From QAND01 sp003150225 (GTDB lineage Bacteria > Bacillota > Clostridia > Christensenellales > QAND01): DNA of 64,000 bases. A program made the translations under genes and the position numbers. Below, one piece after another: positions 1 through 8,938 of this stretch. Numbering within the stretch: position 1 is the stretch's first letter; every line of letters starts with the position of its first letter. Below the pieces are notes generated by a model, which worked only from the letters and a program-made list of their open reading frames with translations, did no database searches and was not told the origin of the DNA. Location of the stretch: positions 744,001 through 808,000 of the forward strand of contig NZ_CP076563.1 in assembly GCF_044357945.1 (NCBI RefSeq), in the 5' to 3' direction.

Positions 1-76
1 TATAGCACAAATCCATGGCCGTGTACCATTTTCTTGATAATTCATAAGGAGATCGGCGGGCCAACACAACGGAACC

Positions 77-199
77 ATGGACAGAAGAAAAATACCGTGC
101 TATAAAAAAATCATGAATGATACCGGGTGCCCCAATATCGAGGAAATCGACGGCGGGCTTCTGCGCCGGAAAGACGGCAGAAAGGTATTGTGCCAATGA
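77..199 (+). CDS. possible 40-residue peptide upstream of the isomerase gene
   Basis: A short open frame starts at ATG 77 and ends in TGA at 197-199, overlapping the ATG of the next gene by four bases (ATGA). The product is basic and has two cysteines (PCYKK near the start, VLCQ at the end) and the segment CPNIEEIDGGLLRR. The coupling to the next gene is the main reason to list it. I do not recognise the family. It could also be the tail of a gene truncated by mutation, since the frame is open back to a stop at 38-40. Confidence 0.25.
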   Translation: MDRRKIPCYKKIMNDTGCPNIEEIDGGLLRRKDGRKVLCQ

Positions 200-1029
200 G
201 ATACGGTATGACATCCATCATGCCCCATGAGTCGCCAAACCAGTGGGCAGAGGACTTGGCAAAGCGCGGCTTCACCGCCGCCTATTTTCCCGCCAAGGAA
301 ACGGCTTCCGACCGTGAGATCTTCGCCTATGAAAAGGCTGCAAAGGATCACAATCTGGTGATCGCGGAGATGGGCATATGGAAAACCCCGTTTGCCCAGG
401 ATTCCAAGGAGGCCGAAAAAAACAAAAATATCTGCTTGCGTCGATTGGAAATCGCGGACGCGGTAGGGGCCAAATGCTGTGTCAACGTTTCCGGAGCGGC
501 GGGAGAAATTTGGTATGCCTACTATCCGGAAAACTATTCGGAAGCGACCTACTGGAAAAACGTGGAGTTTGTCCAGTGGCTTTTGGATACGGCAAAGCCA
601 AAAAGCACCTACTACGCGCTGGAGATCATGCCCTGGATGCTGCCGGATAGCGCGGAAAGCTATTTGAAATTCCTCTGGGATGTCAACCGTGACCGGTTCG
701 CCGTGCATTTTGATCCGGTAAATCTCATCAACAGCGTTGAAAAGGTCCGCCACTATGGGGATATGCTGGAAAGCGCCGTCATCCAGATGCATCCCTATAT
801 CAAAAGCTGTCATCTCAAGGATTTTCTTCTGGCGGACGGCTATACGCCAAACGTCCGGGAAACCATCCCGGGAAGGGGCTGGGCCGATCTTTCCAGGTAT
901 CTGAAGCTAATCCACAGGCTGGATCCCCAGATGCCGATGCTCTTCGAGCACCTCCATACCTGGGAGGACTACGAAGAGGCGCTTGCTCATGTTCAACAGC
1001 TGGAATCCCGGCTGTTTCCCCAGGATTGA
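196..1029 (+). CDS. sugar phosphate isomerase/epimerase (xylose isomerase-like TIM barrel)
   Basis: This 277-residue protein belongs to the AP-endonuclease-2/xylose-isomerase-like barrel family, cytoplasmic enzymes that isomerise or epimerise sugars or cyclitols using a divalent metal. Strand-end segments carrying the usual acidic and histidine ligands are visible in order: ALEIMPW, VHFDPVN, SCHLKDF and LFEHLHTW. I chose ATG 196 because an AGAAAGG ribosome site lies about ten bases upstream and the protein then begins RYGMTSI, at the first barrel strand. An in-frame ATG further upstream at 127 has no ribosome site. The substrate cannot be read from sequence. It is convergent with the nagA genes, which fits a role in sugar or inositol catabolism. 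Confidence 0.75.
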   Translation: MRYGMTSIMPHESPNQWAEDLAKRGFTAAYFPAKETASDREIFAYEKAAKDHNLVIAEMGIWKTPFAQDSKEAEKNKNICLRRLEIADAVGAKCCVNVSGAAGEIWYAYYPENYSEATYWKNVEFVQWLLDTAKPKSTYYALEIMPWMLPDSAESYLKFLWDVNRDRFAVHFDPVNLINSVEKVRHYGDMLESAVIQMHPYIKSCHLKDFLLADGYTPNVRETIPGRGWADLSRYLKLIHRLDPQMPMLFEHLHTWEDYEEALAHVQQLESRLFPQD

Positions 1030-1039
1030 TGTCCCCGGG

Positions 1040-2170
1040 TCAACGCTTCCAGGCCACCTGTCCTCCCACAAGGGTATGGGTTAGGATCAGTTGAGGGGTC
1101 AGCACCACAACGTCGGCCAGCTGGCCCACATCGATCTCCCCCCGGTCCATAAGGCTGATGGAGCGGGCGGGGTTATAGCTGAGCACCCGGCTGGCCTCCT
1201 CCACCGTCAGGCCAATGACGTTGACAAAATTGCGGAAAGCCTGGTCCATGGTCAGCGTGCTGCTGGCCAGAGTCCCGTCCGGCAGGCGGCAGATTCCATC
1301 CACCACCGTCACCTTTCGGTCACCCTCTAAGAAATCGTACTCGCCGTCCGGCATGCCTGCCGCCTGCATGGCATCGGTAATGCCGATGATCCGGCCCACT
1401 CCCATAAACTTCACCGCAAGGCGGACCATAGCGGGATTCACATGAATGCCGTCGCAGATGATCTGTCCATGGATTCGGTCATCCAAAAAGCATCCCACGG
1501 GGGTGGTATCCGCACGATGATTCATGGGCGGCATGCCGTTGTATAAATGGCTGGCCTGGGTGGCGCCCCAGTCTGCGGCAGCCTTCACCGTAGCGGAATC
1601 CGCCGTGGTATGGCCAATGGCCGCCACCACCCCATGATCCGCCAAATATTCCACGACGGCCTGCGCTCCCTCCATCTCAGGAGCGATGGTCATCATCTTC
1701 ACATCCCGGAGGTCTGGACCGCACATCTCGATCAGGGTATCCAGACGGGGCGGCCGGATGCTCTCCACCGTAATAGCTCCATTGCGCTCCGGATTCACAA
1801 AGGGCCCCTCCAGATGGGCGCCGGCAATCCTAGCCCCAGGACAACCCATGGCCTCCCTGGTATCCTGCAAAATTCTCCGATGCTCCTCCGGCGTTCCCGC
1901 GAAGGTGGGTAAATAGCTGGTAACGCCCTGGCTGGGCATTCGGGCCGTTAGCGCTTCGATGGCCTCCCGGCCCATGAGGGTGGCATATCCATAGGCGCCA
2001 TGGACGTGGACGTCCACAAAACCCGGCAACACATAGCCTCCCTGAGCATCCAAACAGGGGCCTTCCGTCTCAGTCTGGCCTCCTATCTGGGCAATTCGCC
2101 CATTTTCCATGAAAAGATCCCCTTCCACAAATCCCCGAGGCGTCAGAATCCGTCCGTTTACGATGCGCAT
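1040..2170 (-). CDS. nagA: N-acetylglucosamine-6-phosphate deacetylase
   Basis: This 376-residue amidohydrolase removes acetate from GlcNAc-6-phosphate, giving glucosamine-6-phosphate for glycolysis or wall synthesis. All expected metal and catalytic positions are present: HVH at 55-57, HLEGPF with metal-binding Glu121, GHT with His187, HLYNGM with His208, a substrate His243 in DGIHV, and the catalytic Asp266 in ITDAM. It starts inside the end of the upstream paralogue (13-bp overlap), so the two are co-transcribed and probably co-translated. Length and motif order are normal for NagA. I am confident of the family and reasonably confident of the substrate. Confidence 0.9.
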   Translation of the reverse strand: MRIVNGRILTPRGFVEGDLFMENGRIAQIGGQTETEGPCLDAQGGYVLPGFVDVHVHGAYGYATLMGREAIEALTARMPSQGVTSYLPTFAGTPEEHRRILQDTREAMGCPGARIAGAHLEGPFVNPERNGAITVESIRPPRLDTLIEMCGPDLRDVKMMTIAPEMEGAQAVVEYLADHGVVAAIGHTTADSATVKAAADWGATQASHLYNGMPPMNHRADTTPVGCFLDDRIHGQIICDGIHVNPAMVRLAVKFMGVGRIIGITDAMQAAGMPDGEYDFLEGDRKVTVVDGICRLPDGTLASSTLTMDQAFRNFVNVIGLTVEEASRVLSYNPARSISLMDRGEIDVGQLADVVVLTPQLILTHTLVGGQVAWKR

Positions 2171-3342
2171 GGCCTACCTCCTATAATCAATATATCATGA
2201 TGTCTTAAAACCAATTTGTCCCGCTCCCTGTCATAGACCACCTTGCCGTCCATAATGGTCTTTTGCACAAAGAGATCGGGGGTCATCAGAACAAGGTCTC
2301 CCTTTCTCCCCCGCTCAACTTTGCCCCGATGGGTTTCCCCAATGGATTTTGCCGGATTCTCCCCGCACATGGTGCCGATCTCCTCCAGACTAAATCCCAT
2401 GGATCGAAGGGTTCGCATGTTTTCATCGAAGGGATGGGCGCCTGTCACCAGCTTTCCATTGGGATCCCTCGCCGCGCCGTCCTTAAAGATAACCTCCTTG
2501 TCTCGCCGCATGTAGCGGCCTTCAGGCATCCCCAGGAACTGAGAACAATCGGTAACCGGCACCACCCGGTGGATTCCCTTGGCCCGCACGGTAAGCTTCA
2601 CAAAAGCTTCCGCCACATGGATCCCATCACAGGTAAGCTGGGCGTACATCCGATCCTCCAACAACCCGCCGGCCAGGGCGCCGCTCACATGGTGATCCAT
2701 AGGCGCGAATCCGTTGTAAAAGTGGTTTAAAAGGGTCGCTCCGTTGTCCGCCGCCTCTTTAACCTGGTCGGCGGTACACTCGGTGTGGCCCACTTCCCCC
2801 ACCACTCCTTGATCGGTGATCCATCGAAACCATTCCATAGAGCCGGGAAGCTCGGGCGCACAGGAGATAATCCGAATATCGGACAGATCATGATCCGTCA
2901 TCTCAAGGGTATATTCCCGGGTGGGAGGCACCTTGATGTTGTAATAGGCAATGGTCCGATACCGAAAAGGGCTGTCCAGATGCATCCCCAGTACCTCAGC
3001 GCCGGGGCAGCCCTTTGCCGCCCGAACCCCCTGTACCGCTCGGCGGACGGTTTCCGCGTCGGGCAGGGAAAAGGTTGGAATAAAGCCCGTCACCCCATAG
3101 TTGGGCAACAGCGCGCAGGCCTTGCGAACTGCCTCCGGCCCCTCATTGCACTCGCTGCCATTGCATCCGTGGATGTGGGTATCCAGAAATCCAGCAAACA
3201 CCAAGCAGCCCGAGGCGTCCACCACCTCCTCATCTCCCGCGGTAAGACAGGGGCCGATCTCCTCCATCACGCCATTGCGGATCCGAATGTCCTTCTGATG
3301 AAAACCGCCGTCATAAAACACACTTCCATTTTGAATCAGCAT
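2158..3342 (-). CDS. NagA-like amidohydrolase, divergent paralogue
   Basis: This 394-residue protein is a clear paralogue of the downstream nagA product. It keeps HIH at 56-58, GHT (His186), NHFYNG (His207), DGIHV (His242) and TD at 264-265. It differs at two places that matter in NagA: the HLEGPF motif is HLDSPF, so the metal-binding Glu is Asp123, and TDAM is TDCS. It probably still binds metal but may act on a different N-acylated sugar phosphate. An AAAGGAG ribosome site precedes ATG 3342. As first gene of the pair it is transcribed before nagA. Confidence 0.82.
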   Translation of the reverse strand: MLIQNGSVFYDGGFHQKDIRIRNGVMEEIGPCLTAGDEEVVDASGCLVFAGFLDTHIHGCNGSECNEGPEAVRKACALLPNYGVTGFIPTFSLPDAETVRRAVQGVRAAKGCPGAEVLGMHLDSPFRYRTIAYYNIKVPPTREYTLEMTDHDLSDIRIISCAPELPGSMEWFRWITDQGVVGEVGHTECTADQVKEAADNGATLLNHFYNGFAPMDHHVSGALAGGLLEDRMYAQLTCDGIHVAEAFVKLTVRAKGIHRVVPVTDCSQFLGMPEGRYMRRDKEVIFKDGAARDPNGKLVTGAHPFDENMRTLRSMGFSLEEIGTMCGENPAKSIGETHRGKVERGRKGDLVLMTPDLFVQKTIMDGKVVYDRERDKLVLRHHDILIIGGRPCAS

Positions 3343-3406
3343 GGGAAACTCCTTTCCATGATACCGTCTCCCATGATTATAGCTTCTTTTAAAGAATATT
3401 TATATA

Positions 3407-3438
3407 GAAAAAAAGCGGCTGCCTGTCCGGCAACCGCT
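3407..3438 (-). terminator. rho-independent terminator after the transaldolase gene
   Basis: Read on the minus strand, a stem AGCGGTTGCC / GGCAGCCGCT with a five-base loop is followed by seven T residues. It lies just after the aldolase stop codon and upstream of the nagA pair, separating the two transcription units. Confidence 0.8.
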
Positions 3439-3452
3439 GTTCTCCTTTCAAT

Positions 3453-4136
3453 CTATTCCGTAAGATCCGCGATGCTGGTGTCCCCTCGGACGCCGGTCCA
3501 ATCGCGCTTAAAATCCTCCACAGCTTTGGCGATGGCCGCCATGCCAAAGGCATCATGCAAGAGCTTAGGCTGCACCGTCACCGCCTGGGCCCCCGCCAAA
3601 AGAGCGCTTGTGACTTGGGCCATATTCCGGAAGCTGGCCGCCATAATCCTGCTATCCGATCCCGCTTCATCGATGAACTGGCGCATGGCTGCAATGGTCT
3701 CCCGAGGCTCGATATCCAGGTTCTCCATCCGGTTGAAGTAGGGGGCGATGTAGTTGGCTCCCGCCTGCATGGCCATAAAGGCCTGGATCTGACTGTAGAC
3801 CGCCGTGGCGGTAATGGGAACGCCCTCTCCACGCAAGGCCCGGATGGCGGCCAGCCCCTCCTCGGTAACGGGCACCTTGATATAAACCCCGTTGTCCACC
3901 ATCCGATGGATGGCATGAGCCTCCCGAATCATCCCCTGGGCGTCATCCGCCGTCACCTGGACATGGAGGGTACGCTCAGGGCCGATGAGCTCCCGCATCC
4001 GTTTCAGATGATCAAAAAAGGCCACTTTCCCTTCGGCCTTGAAAATGCTGGGATTGGTGGTCACCCCGGTCATGGGAAAATAACGGTCATAGGTCTTGAT
4101 CTGTTCCAAATTGGCGGTATCAAATAGCAATTCCAT
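3453..4136 (-). CDS. small transaldolase / fructose-6-phosphate aldolase family protein
   Basis: The 227-residue product matches the short transaldolase family (TalC/FSA type), cytoplasmic class I aldolases that form a Schiff base. The N-terminus MELLFDTANLEQI, the TTNPS segment at about 26-30 and the catalytic lysine Lys87 in YIKVPVT are visible, as is the late AVTVQPKLL segment. I chose ATG 4136, which has AAGGAGAACAGCT just upstream. Twenty codons of open frame precede it but carry no ribosome site. Whether it acts as transaldolase or as F6P aldolase cannot be decided from sequence. It follows the DUF2974 gene on the same strand. Confidence 0.83.
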   Translation of the reverse strand: MELLFDTANLEQIKTYDRYFPMTGVTTNPSIFKAEGKVAFFDHLKRMRELIGPERTLHVQVTADDAQGMIREAHAIHRMVDNGVYIKVPVTEEGLAAIRALRGEGVPITATAVYSQIQAFMAMQAGANYIAPYFNRMENLDIEPRETIAAMRQFIDEAGSDSRIMAASFRNMAQVTSALLAGAQAVTVQPKLLHDAFGMAAIAKAVEDFKRDWTGVRGDTSIADLTE

Positions 4137-4188
4137 AGCTGTTCTCCTTTTCTGCTCTCTTCCCTTTAGTAGGATGCGCCATTTCCTT

Positions 4189-5322
4189 TCAATCATGCAA
4201 CCCCTTCCGCTGGCGAGGGCTCCGGCGCATGCGAATGGATGGCATGCTGCTCCGAGCGGCCTGCATAAGCTGGATCAGGGTCTGCCAAATCATACGACGG
4301 GTATCGGCGTCCACGTTTTTCAGCCCCTTCAAAATGGTGCCGGCGCTCCTAAGCCAACTGGCCGATAGCTCCGATAACGTGGTAGCCCCGGTGGCGGAAA
4401 GCACCTCGTACAGCACATCCAAAAACCGCTCCCGCTGGATGGGCGCAAGAGCCGCCAGCCAGTTTTTCAGGGTACGATCCACAAACTGGCTGCTTTCGGT
4501 AATGGTCTCCATCTCCCGAAATCCCGAACGATTCACCTCCCAGGAGTAAAGATCATGCTGCAGCAAGCCTCTTTGGACGCTGTGGACCACGGTATAGGGT
4601 TCCTCATGTTCCAGCAACATGCCAATGACCGAGGACTGGGGCAAAAAGGTATGGATGCGCCCCAGTACCGCCTGGTAACCCGGCTGGCGCAACATTTCGG
4701 CGTCAAATCCAGGTCCATCATTGTTGTGTACTTCTAGGATGCGGCCCTGTACCTTGGGCGCGGCCATTGCCGCGGCATAGACCGCCAGGTTTCCCCCCTT
4801 GGAATGTCCCCCCAGCATCAGAGCGCCCCGACGTTTCCGGGCCACGTAGTTGAGGTAATCGAGCCCTTCCCTCTGAGCCGGCACAGGGGTGAGAAATGTC
4901 ATATTAAAGTCCTCTTTCCACCCAACAAGCGTGCTGTCGGTGCCCCGGTAAGCCAGATACCGGATGCCGTTGCCCAAAGCCACCGTTACCGCCGAAAACT
5001 GTTCCTCTTCGGCCGGGTCCAAGTGGTTCACATAATCCGATAACGCCATGCCGCCAAACCGCCGGCTTTCCCCCAGTGCCTGAAAAAGGGAAACGTCCTG
5101 TTCCATCAGCAGCCGTCCTAAATGGGGCGTTCCCTTTTTAAAGTACCGCTGTGCCGCCTCCGAAAAGGTCATAGGAGCATCCCCCAAAATCCCGTCAAAA
5201 GGGAGATAGGCCGCTCGGCAGAGGATTAGGCTATCCACCGGACAAAACGGCGATTGATCCAAGGTCAGGTCTCCCCGCCACTCCAGATAGTCCAATATGT
5301 TTGCCACAATATCCCTCCTCAT
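4189..5322 (-). CDS. DUF2974 (Mbeg1-like) alpha/beta hydrolase
   Basis: This 377-residue cytoplasmic protein belongs to the DUF2974/Mbeg1-like lipase-type hydrolase family common in Clostridia, whose substrates are mostly unknown. The nucleophile elbow GGHSKGGN (Ser174) and an upstream YRGTDST segment typical of class 3 lipases are clear. Asp202 in HNNDGPGF is a good candidate for the acid of the triad. No signal peptide is present. It overlaps the long upstream frame of the transaldolase gene but not its probable start. The last 15 residues are strongly basic. Confidence 0.75.
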   Translation of the reverse strand: MRRDIVANILDYLEWRGDLTLDQSPFCPVDSLILCRAAYLPFDGILGDAPMTFSEAAQRYFKKGTPHLGRLLMEQDVSLFQALGESRRFGGMALSDYVNHLDPAEEEQFSAVTVALGNGIRYLAYRGTDSTLVGWKEDFNMTFLTPVPAQREGLDYLNYVARKRRGALMLGGHSKGGNLAVYAAAMAAPKVQGRILEVHNNDGPGFDAEMLRQPGYQAVLGRIHTFLPQSSVIGMLLEHEEPYTVVHSVQRGLLQHDLYSWEVNRSGFREMETITESSQFVDRTLKNWLAALAPIQRERFLDVLYEVLSATGATTLSELSASWLRSAGTILKGLKNVDADTRRMIWQTLIQLMQAARSSMPSIRMRRSPRQRKGLHD

Positions 5323-5465
5323 GCCGCTCCTCGGTTCACGCTAACGCAGCATACCGCCGATCCCCCAGGGGACCGCAAAACAGACAATTCAGCCCCATGT
5401 GCTATACAAACAGCCGCAAAACCATCTCCAATTATAGGTTTGGGGCATCAGAAAATCAATCCAAT

Positions 5466-5498
5466 CAAAAAGCCGTCCACCTCCATGGTGAACGGCTT
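5466..5498 (-). terminator. rho-independent terminator after the 235-aa membrane protein gene
   Basis: The minus strand reads AAGCCGT-(T/C)ACC, a short loop, then the matching GGTG-ACGGCTT followed by TTTT. It sits about ten bases beyond the stop codon of the gene at 5511-6218. Confidence 0.75.
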
Positions 5499-5510
5499 AG
5501 ACGCACTCCC

Positions 5511-6218
5511 TTATTTGCCCTTCTTCTCCTTCTGCATATCCAGGTACAGATAAACAAACTCCTGGTCCGTCAGCTTCCGGCCAATCTTGTTCTCCATGTC
5601 CTTGCGCGCTTTCTTTTGTCTGAAGAAAGCGATCAACACCTGTACTGCGATGAAAGCGGAATACAAAAAGGCAAGCCCAGCGATAATCGCCAGTGCCCAG
5701 TACAGCCACGGAACCGCGTTGCGGAACCAGACCATGAGAGGGCCAATGGGATCATGGAATTCCACAAAGAACCGTAAAATCAAGAGGACGGCGATACCGA
5801 TACCGCACCAAACGGAAGACCGTTTCCGCGCCCGGAAGATTCCCATGGCCATGGTAGTCCCCTCGTTCTGCTGCTTCTGCTCAATCTCCTGACCCATCCG
5901 GTTCATAAAAAGGACTTCACTCTTATAGGCCGGCATATAGAACATGAGCGCATAGACCAGCACACCAAAGGTGATAAGGGACATCATCACATTGGTGGAT
6001 ACGCCGGGAGCGTATTGGAAGACCGTAAACACCACAATCCAGGCTGCCAGAATGTGGAACGCCGACCAATATCCAAGGGCAAACTTCTCTTTTCCGCCCT
6101 TCATATACCACTGAATCAGGAACAGGGACTCAAACCCCGCTCCGATTACTCGCACCAATCCCAAGCCGATCAGCATCTGGGACATAAAATCCAGGATCAA
6201 ATACAACAACTCCTCCAA
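5511..6218 (-). CDS. multi-pass membrane protein of unknown function
   Basis: The 235-residue product has about five hydrophobic segments (roughly residues 5-30, 50-68, 77-95, 135-155 and 170-200) and a charged lysine-rich C-terminus. It starts at a TTG with GAAGGAA just upstream. I do not recognise a family. It lies 42 bp after the PH-domain membrane protein gene on the same strand and is probably co-transcribed with it, so the two may act together at the membrane. Confidence 0.6.
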   Translation of the reverse strand: MEELLYLILDFMSQMLIGLGLVRVIGAGFESLFLIQWYMKGGKEKFALGYWSAFHILAAWIVVFTVFQYAPGVSTNVMMSLITFGVLVYALMFYMPAYKSEVLFMNRMGQEIEQKQQNEGTTMAMGIFRARKRSSVWCGIGIAVLLILRFFVEFHDPIGPLMVWFRNAVPWLYWALAIIAGLAFLYSAFIAVQVLIAFFRQKKARKDMENKIGRKLTDQEFVYLYLDMQKEKKGK

Positions 6219-6260
6219 CTATTCCTTCGCCCATCGGGCATTTGTGCGCAGCAACCGCCG

Positions 6261-7085
6261 TTATTCCTCCGGCGTTTTAGGGGCGTCCTCCACGGTCTCT
6301 CCCTGATGGTTCTCCTCCTGGGCAGCCATGCTCTCCTGATAGGCAGCCAGTTTCTGACGAAGCAGCTCCGCCTCAGCGTCTTTGGGCTTCCTCGGAATAT
6401 CCTTGGGCTGCCTACGCCTGCGCTTGTCTCCCGACTCCTGCGCCTTAGTTTCCTCTTCTTCCACAGCAGCCGCGGCCTCCTCGTTGTAAGCTGCCCGTTC
6501 CTTTAAGGTCTCCGGGGTTTCCGCTTCCAGAACATCCTTGTCGTAGCCTTTGGAAAGCGCTTCCTTCAGCCGGCGCCTTGCCGCACGGCGCTGGGCCTCG
6601 GAAGTCTTGGCGTTATATTCGTCTTGAATCTCTCGAAACGTCGGATCGGGCGGCGTAATATCGATGCCAGTCTGCTTGGCAAAGGCTTCTATGAACCCTT
6701 CGTCGTTCTTAGGGGTAATGGTCACCACGTCATACCCGCCGCCAGTCCCCTTCATATAGATGGCAATCCGTTTGCGGGTGGAAAGGCCATAACTGTTCTT
6801 CGCTTCGGCCAATACACGCTGGAAACCAAAAATCGAGGAATACGGGAAAAAGCGGTTGGCAAACCAGCCAACCTTAATCCGAAGTCCGTCCTCCTCCACA
6901 ATGTACTTCATCGAAAAGTACATTGGGACCAAAAGGACAAAAAACATCAGGGAAAAGATAATAGCCAAAATCAGGAGGGTTACGCTAAAAGATGTAACCG
7001 TGAAGTAGATAAAGATTGCGGTAAACAGAAGGAAGCAGAGAAATCCCGCTTTATAGCCGCCATCCACATCCGTTTTAAAGGTCAT
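6261..7085 (-). CDS. membrane-anchored protein with bacterial PH-like domain and charged tail
   Basis: The 274-residue protein has two hydrophobic helices near the N-terminus (about 12-32 and 35-57), then a beta-rich stretch at about 58-140 that resembles a bacterial PH (YcxB-like) domain: DGLRIKVGWFANRFFPYSSI and the following strands. Residues 150-274 are very charged, with long Glu/Ala and Arg/Lys runs that could form a coiled coil in the cytoplasm. AAGGAG precedes ATG 7085. Function is unknown. It is first in a probable two-gene unit with the 235-residue membrane protein. Confidence 0.6.
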   Translation of the reverse strand: MTFKTDVDGGYKAGFLCFLLFTAIFIYFTVTSFSVTLLILAIIFSLMFFVLLVPMYFSMKYIVEEDGLRIKVGWFANRFFPYSSIFGFQRVLAEAKNSYGLSTRKRIAIYMKGTGGGYDVVTITPKNDEGFIEAFAKQTGIDITPPDPTFREIQDEYNAKTSEAQRRAARRRLKEALSKGYDKDVLEAETPETLKERAAYNEEAAAAVEEEETKAQESGDKRRRRQPKDIPRKPKDAEAELLRQKLAAYQESMAAQEENHQGETVEDAPKTPEE

Positions 7086-7218
7086 TCCTTTGGGCTCCTT
7101 TGTTCAGGCGCCAAATTTCCGCACGCCGTATAATATGGATAAGTTATTTTATCATAAACGGATGCGAATTCCTAGGCTTTTTTCCCCTGGCAAAGGGGAT
7201 ACAAAATAATTTGCACAA

Positions 7219-7246
7219 GAAAAGGGCTGGCACATGGCCAGCCCTT
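7219..7246 (-). terminator. rho-independent terminator after the PTS operon
   Basis: A minus-strand stem AAGGGCTGGC / GCCAGCCCTT with a short loop is followed by a T-rich tract. It is placed 29 bp after the IID stop codon. Confidence 0.85.
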
Positions 7247-7274
7247 ATTCCGTTTGATGTATTCGGGAATCGGC

Positions 7275-8099
7275 TTAGAAGATGCCAATACCCACGCCAG
7301 CGATGCCGACGACTACCATGATCACGATCAACCAAGCAACGTTGATGCCCTTGCGGATACCAGCCAGGGTCAAAAGGCTCACGATCAGGGGCAGCAACTT
7401 GGGGAAGATGCTGTCCAGAGCGGACTGCAGGGTCTGGGCGGTTTCGCCGGAGCCGGACAGGATGATGGCGGTGTTCAGGCTGACGAAGTTGGCGCACATG
7501 GCACCTACCATGATCAGACCGATGGTGGTGGCGCCCATGGTGAGCATATCCACATAACCACTCTCGTAGGCCATCTCCAGGAAGTTGTTGCCCAGGCTGT
7601 AGCCATACTTCAGCATCAGCCAACGCAGGGGCTCGCTGATCACATGATAGATCACCAGGAAGGCAAAGGGAGCCAGCATGGAGCCGTTCTGGGCCAGGGT
7701 AATGGCCACGGAAGCGGCGATGGTCCGAACGGTTACCCAGAAGATGGCGTCGCCCACACCGGACAGGGGGCCCATCAAAGCGGCTTTCAGCGCGCTGATG
7801 GAAGCGGGATCAAAGTTCTCAGGATCGGCAGCGTACTCACCCTCCATGGACATGCACAGTCCAAGGATGAAGAACGCGGTCTCGGGGGTGCAGTTGAAGA
7901 AGGGCTGATGCCGTACCATGGCCTCGGCCATCTTCTCCTGGTCGTCGCCGTAGAGCTTCTTGAGCCAGGGAGTCATAGCGAAGCAGAAGCCAGCGGTCAT
8001 CATCTTAACCTGGCTAAACGCGGCAGACGACATAATTTCGTAGCGCCACCAGATTTTTGCCCGTAGTTTCTTATCCATTACGATGACTTCATTAGCCAA
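7275..8099 (-). CDS. PTS mannose/fructose/sorbose family IID component
   Basis: The 274-residue membrane protein is the IID subunit of a mannose-class PTS permease, which with IIC forms the sugar channel. The N-terminal helix region with WWRYEIMSS and the MGPLSGVGDAIFW motif are typical of IID, and hydrophobic segments fill the C-terminal half. The start is TTG 8099, with its GAGGAGGA ribosome site inside the end of the IIC gene, giving an 8-bp overlap. An in-frame ATG seven codons later is an alternative. No IIA gene lies in this operon, so IIA must come from elsewhere. Confidence 0.92.
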   Translation of the reverse strand: MANEVIVMDKKLRAKIWWRYEIMSSAAFSQVKMMTAGFCFAMTPWLKKLYGDDQEKMAEAMVRHQPFFNCTPETAFFILGLCMSMEGEYAADPENFDPASISALKAALMGPLSGVGDAIFWVTVRTIAASVAITLAQNGSMLAPFAFLVIYHVISEPLRWLMLKYGYSLGNNFLEMAYESGYVDMLTMGATTIGLIMVGAMCANFVSLNTAIILSGSGETAQTLQSALDSIFPKLLPLIVSLLTLAGIRKGINVAWLIVIMVVVGIAGVGIGIF

Positions 8100-8889
8100 A
8101 GAGATCGTCCTCCTCTCCGGAAGAGCTACCGCTTACGGCCTTCAGCCGGTCACGGAGATCCAGCTCGTTGTAAACCTGCATCAAAGTGATAAACACAGCG
8201 ATGACGACCATGAAGGTCATGTTGATGTTGAGGTACACGGTGGCGGCGAAGCCGAAGAAGAAGTAGATGGAGGCTTTGCCGGACCACAGCATGTTCATCA
8301 GGAGGCCAAGTCCGATGGCGGGCATCATGCCGGCAGCCACGCTGAGACCATCCAGAATGAAGGCAGGGATAGAAGCCAGGATGCCCTGGAGAGCGTCGGC
8401 GCCCAGTCCGATAGCAGCATACACCAGGATGGTGGAGAAGATGGGGTTGGTCGCGTTGGCCAGGATGGCCATGCGATTGTAGCCCTTCACATCGCCCTTG
8501 GCGGCCAGCCGCTCAAAGATGGTAACGAACATACCCTGATAGACAATACGGACGGTAAGGGACCAAATGGCGGATACGGCGCCGATAGCGGCGGCCAGAA
8601 CCACGGCGGTCTCATAGTCCAGATTGGTGCCGATGCACAGGGCGGTTACGATGGTGCCAGCCAAGAACACGTCGCTGGGGATGGAACCACCGATGTTGGT
8701 GATGCCCATGAACAGCAGCTCCAGAGAGGCGCCCAGGGCCAAACCGGTGGCCGCGTCACCAAGGATCAAACCAAGGATGGGGCATACCACGATGGGACGG
8801 GTCGCAAAGTTATGCGCCCAGAATGCACCGAGCTCACTAAAAGCCAAGTACACCAATGCAGTGGTTAAAGCAAGAGTACCTGCACTCAA
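8092..8889 (-). CDS. PTS mannose/fructose/sorbose family IIC component
   Basis: This 265-residue polytopic protein is the IIC channel subunit. It shows the family's repeated glycine-rich helices, including GASLELLFMGITNIGGSIP and the later NPIFSTILVY region, and ends in an acidic tail SSSGEEDDLFG. It starts at TTG 8889 behind AAAGGGG. It lies between IIB and IID on the same transcript. Together these subunits import and phosphorylate a hexose or amino sugar. The nearby nagA genes make GlcNAc or a related sugar possible, but that is inference. Confidence 0.92.
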   Translation of the reverse strand: MSAGTLALTTALVYLAFSELGAFWAHNFATRPIVVCPILGLILGDAATGLALGASLELLFMGITNIGGSIPSDVFLAGTIVTALCIGTNLDYETAVVLAAAIGAVSAIWSLTVRIVYQGMFVTIFERLAAKGDVKGYNRMAILANATNPIFSTILVYAAIGLGADALQGILASIPAFILDGLSVAAGMMPAIGLGLLMNMLWSGKASIYFFFGFAATVYLNINMTFMVVIAVFITLMQVYNELDLRDRLKAVSGSSSGEEDDLFG

Positions 8890-8938
8890 ATTAATTAACC
8901 CCTTTCATTTCAATGTAAAAGTGCAAACGATTCCGAAT

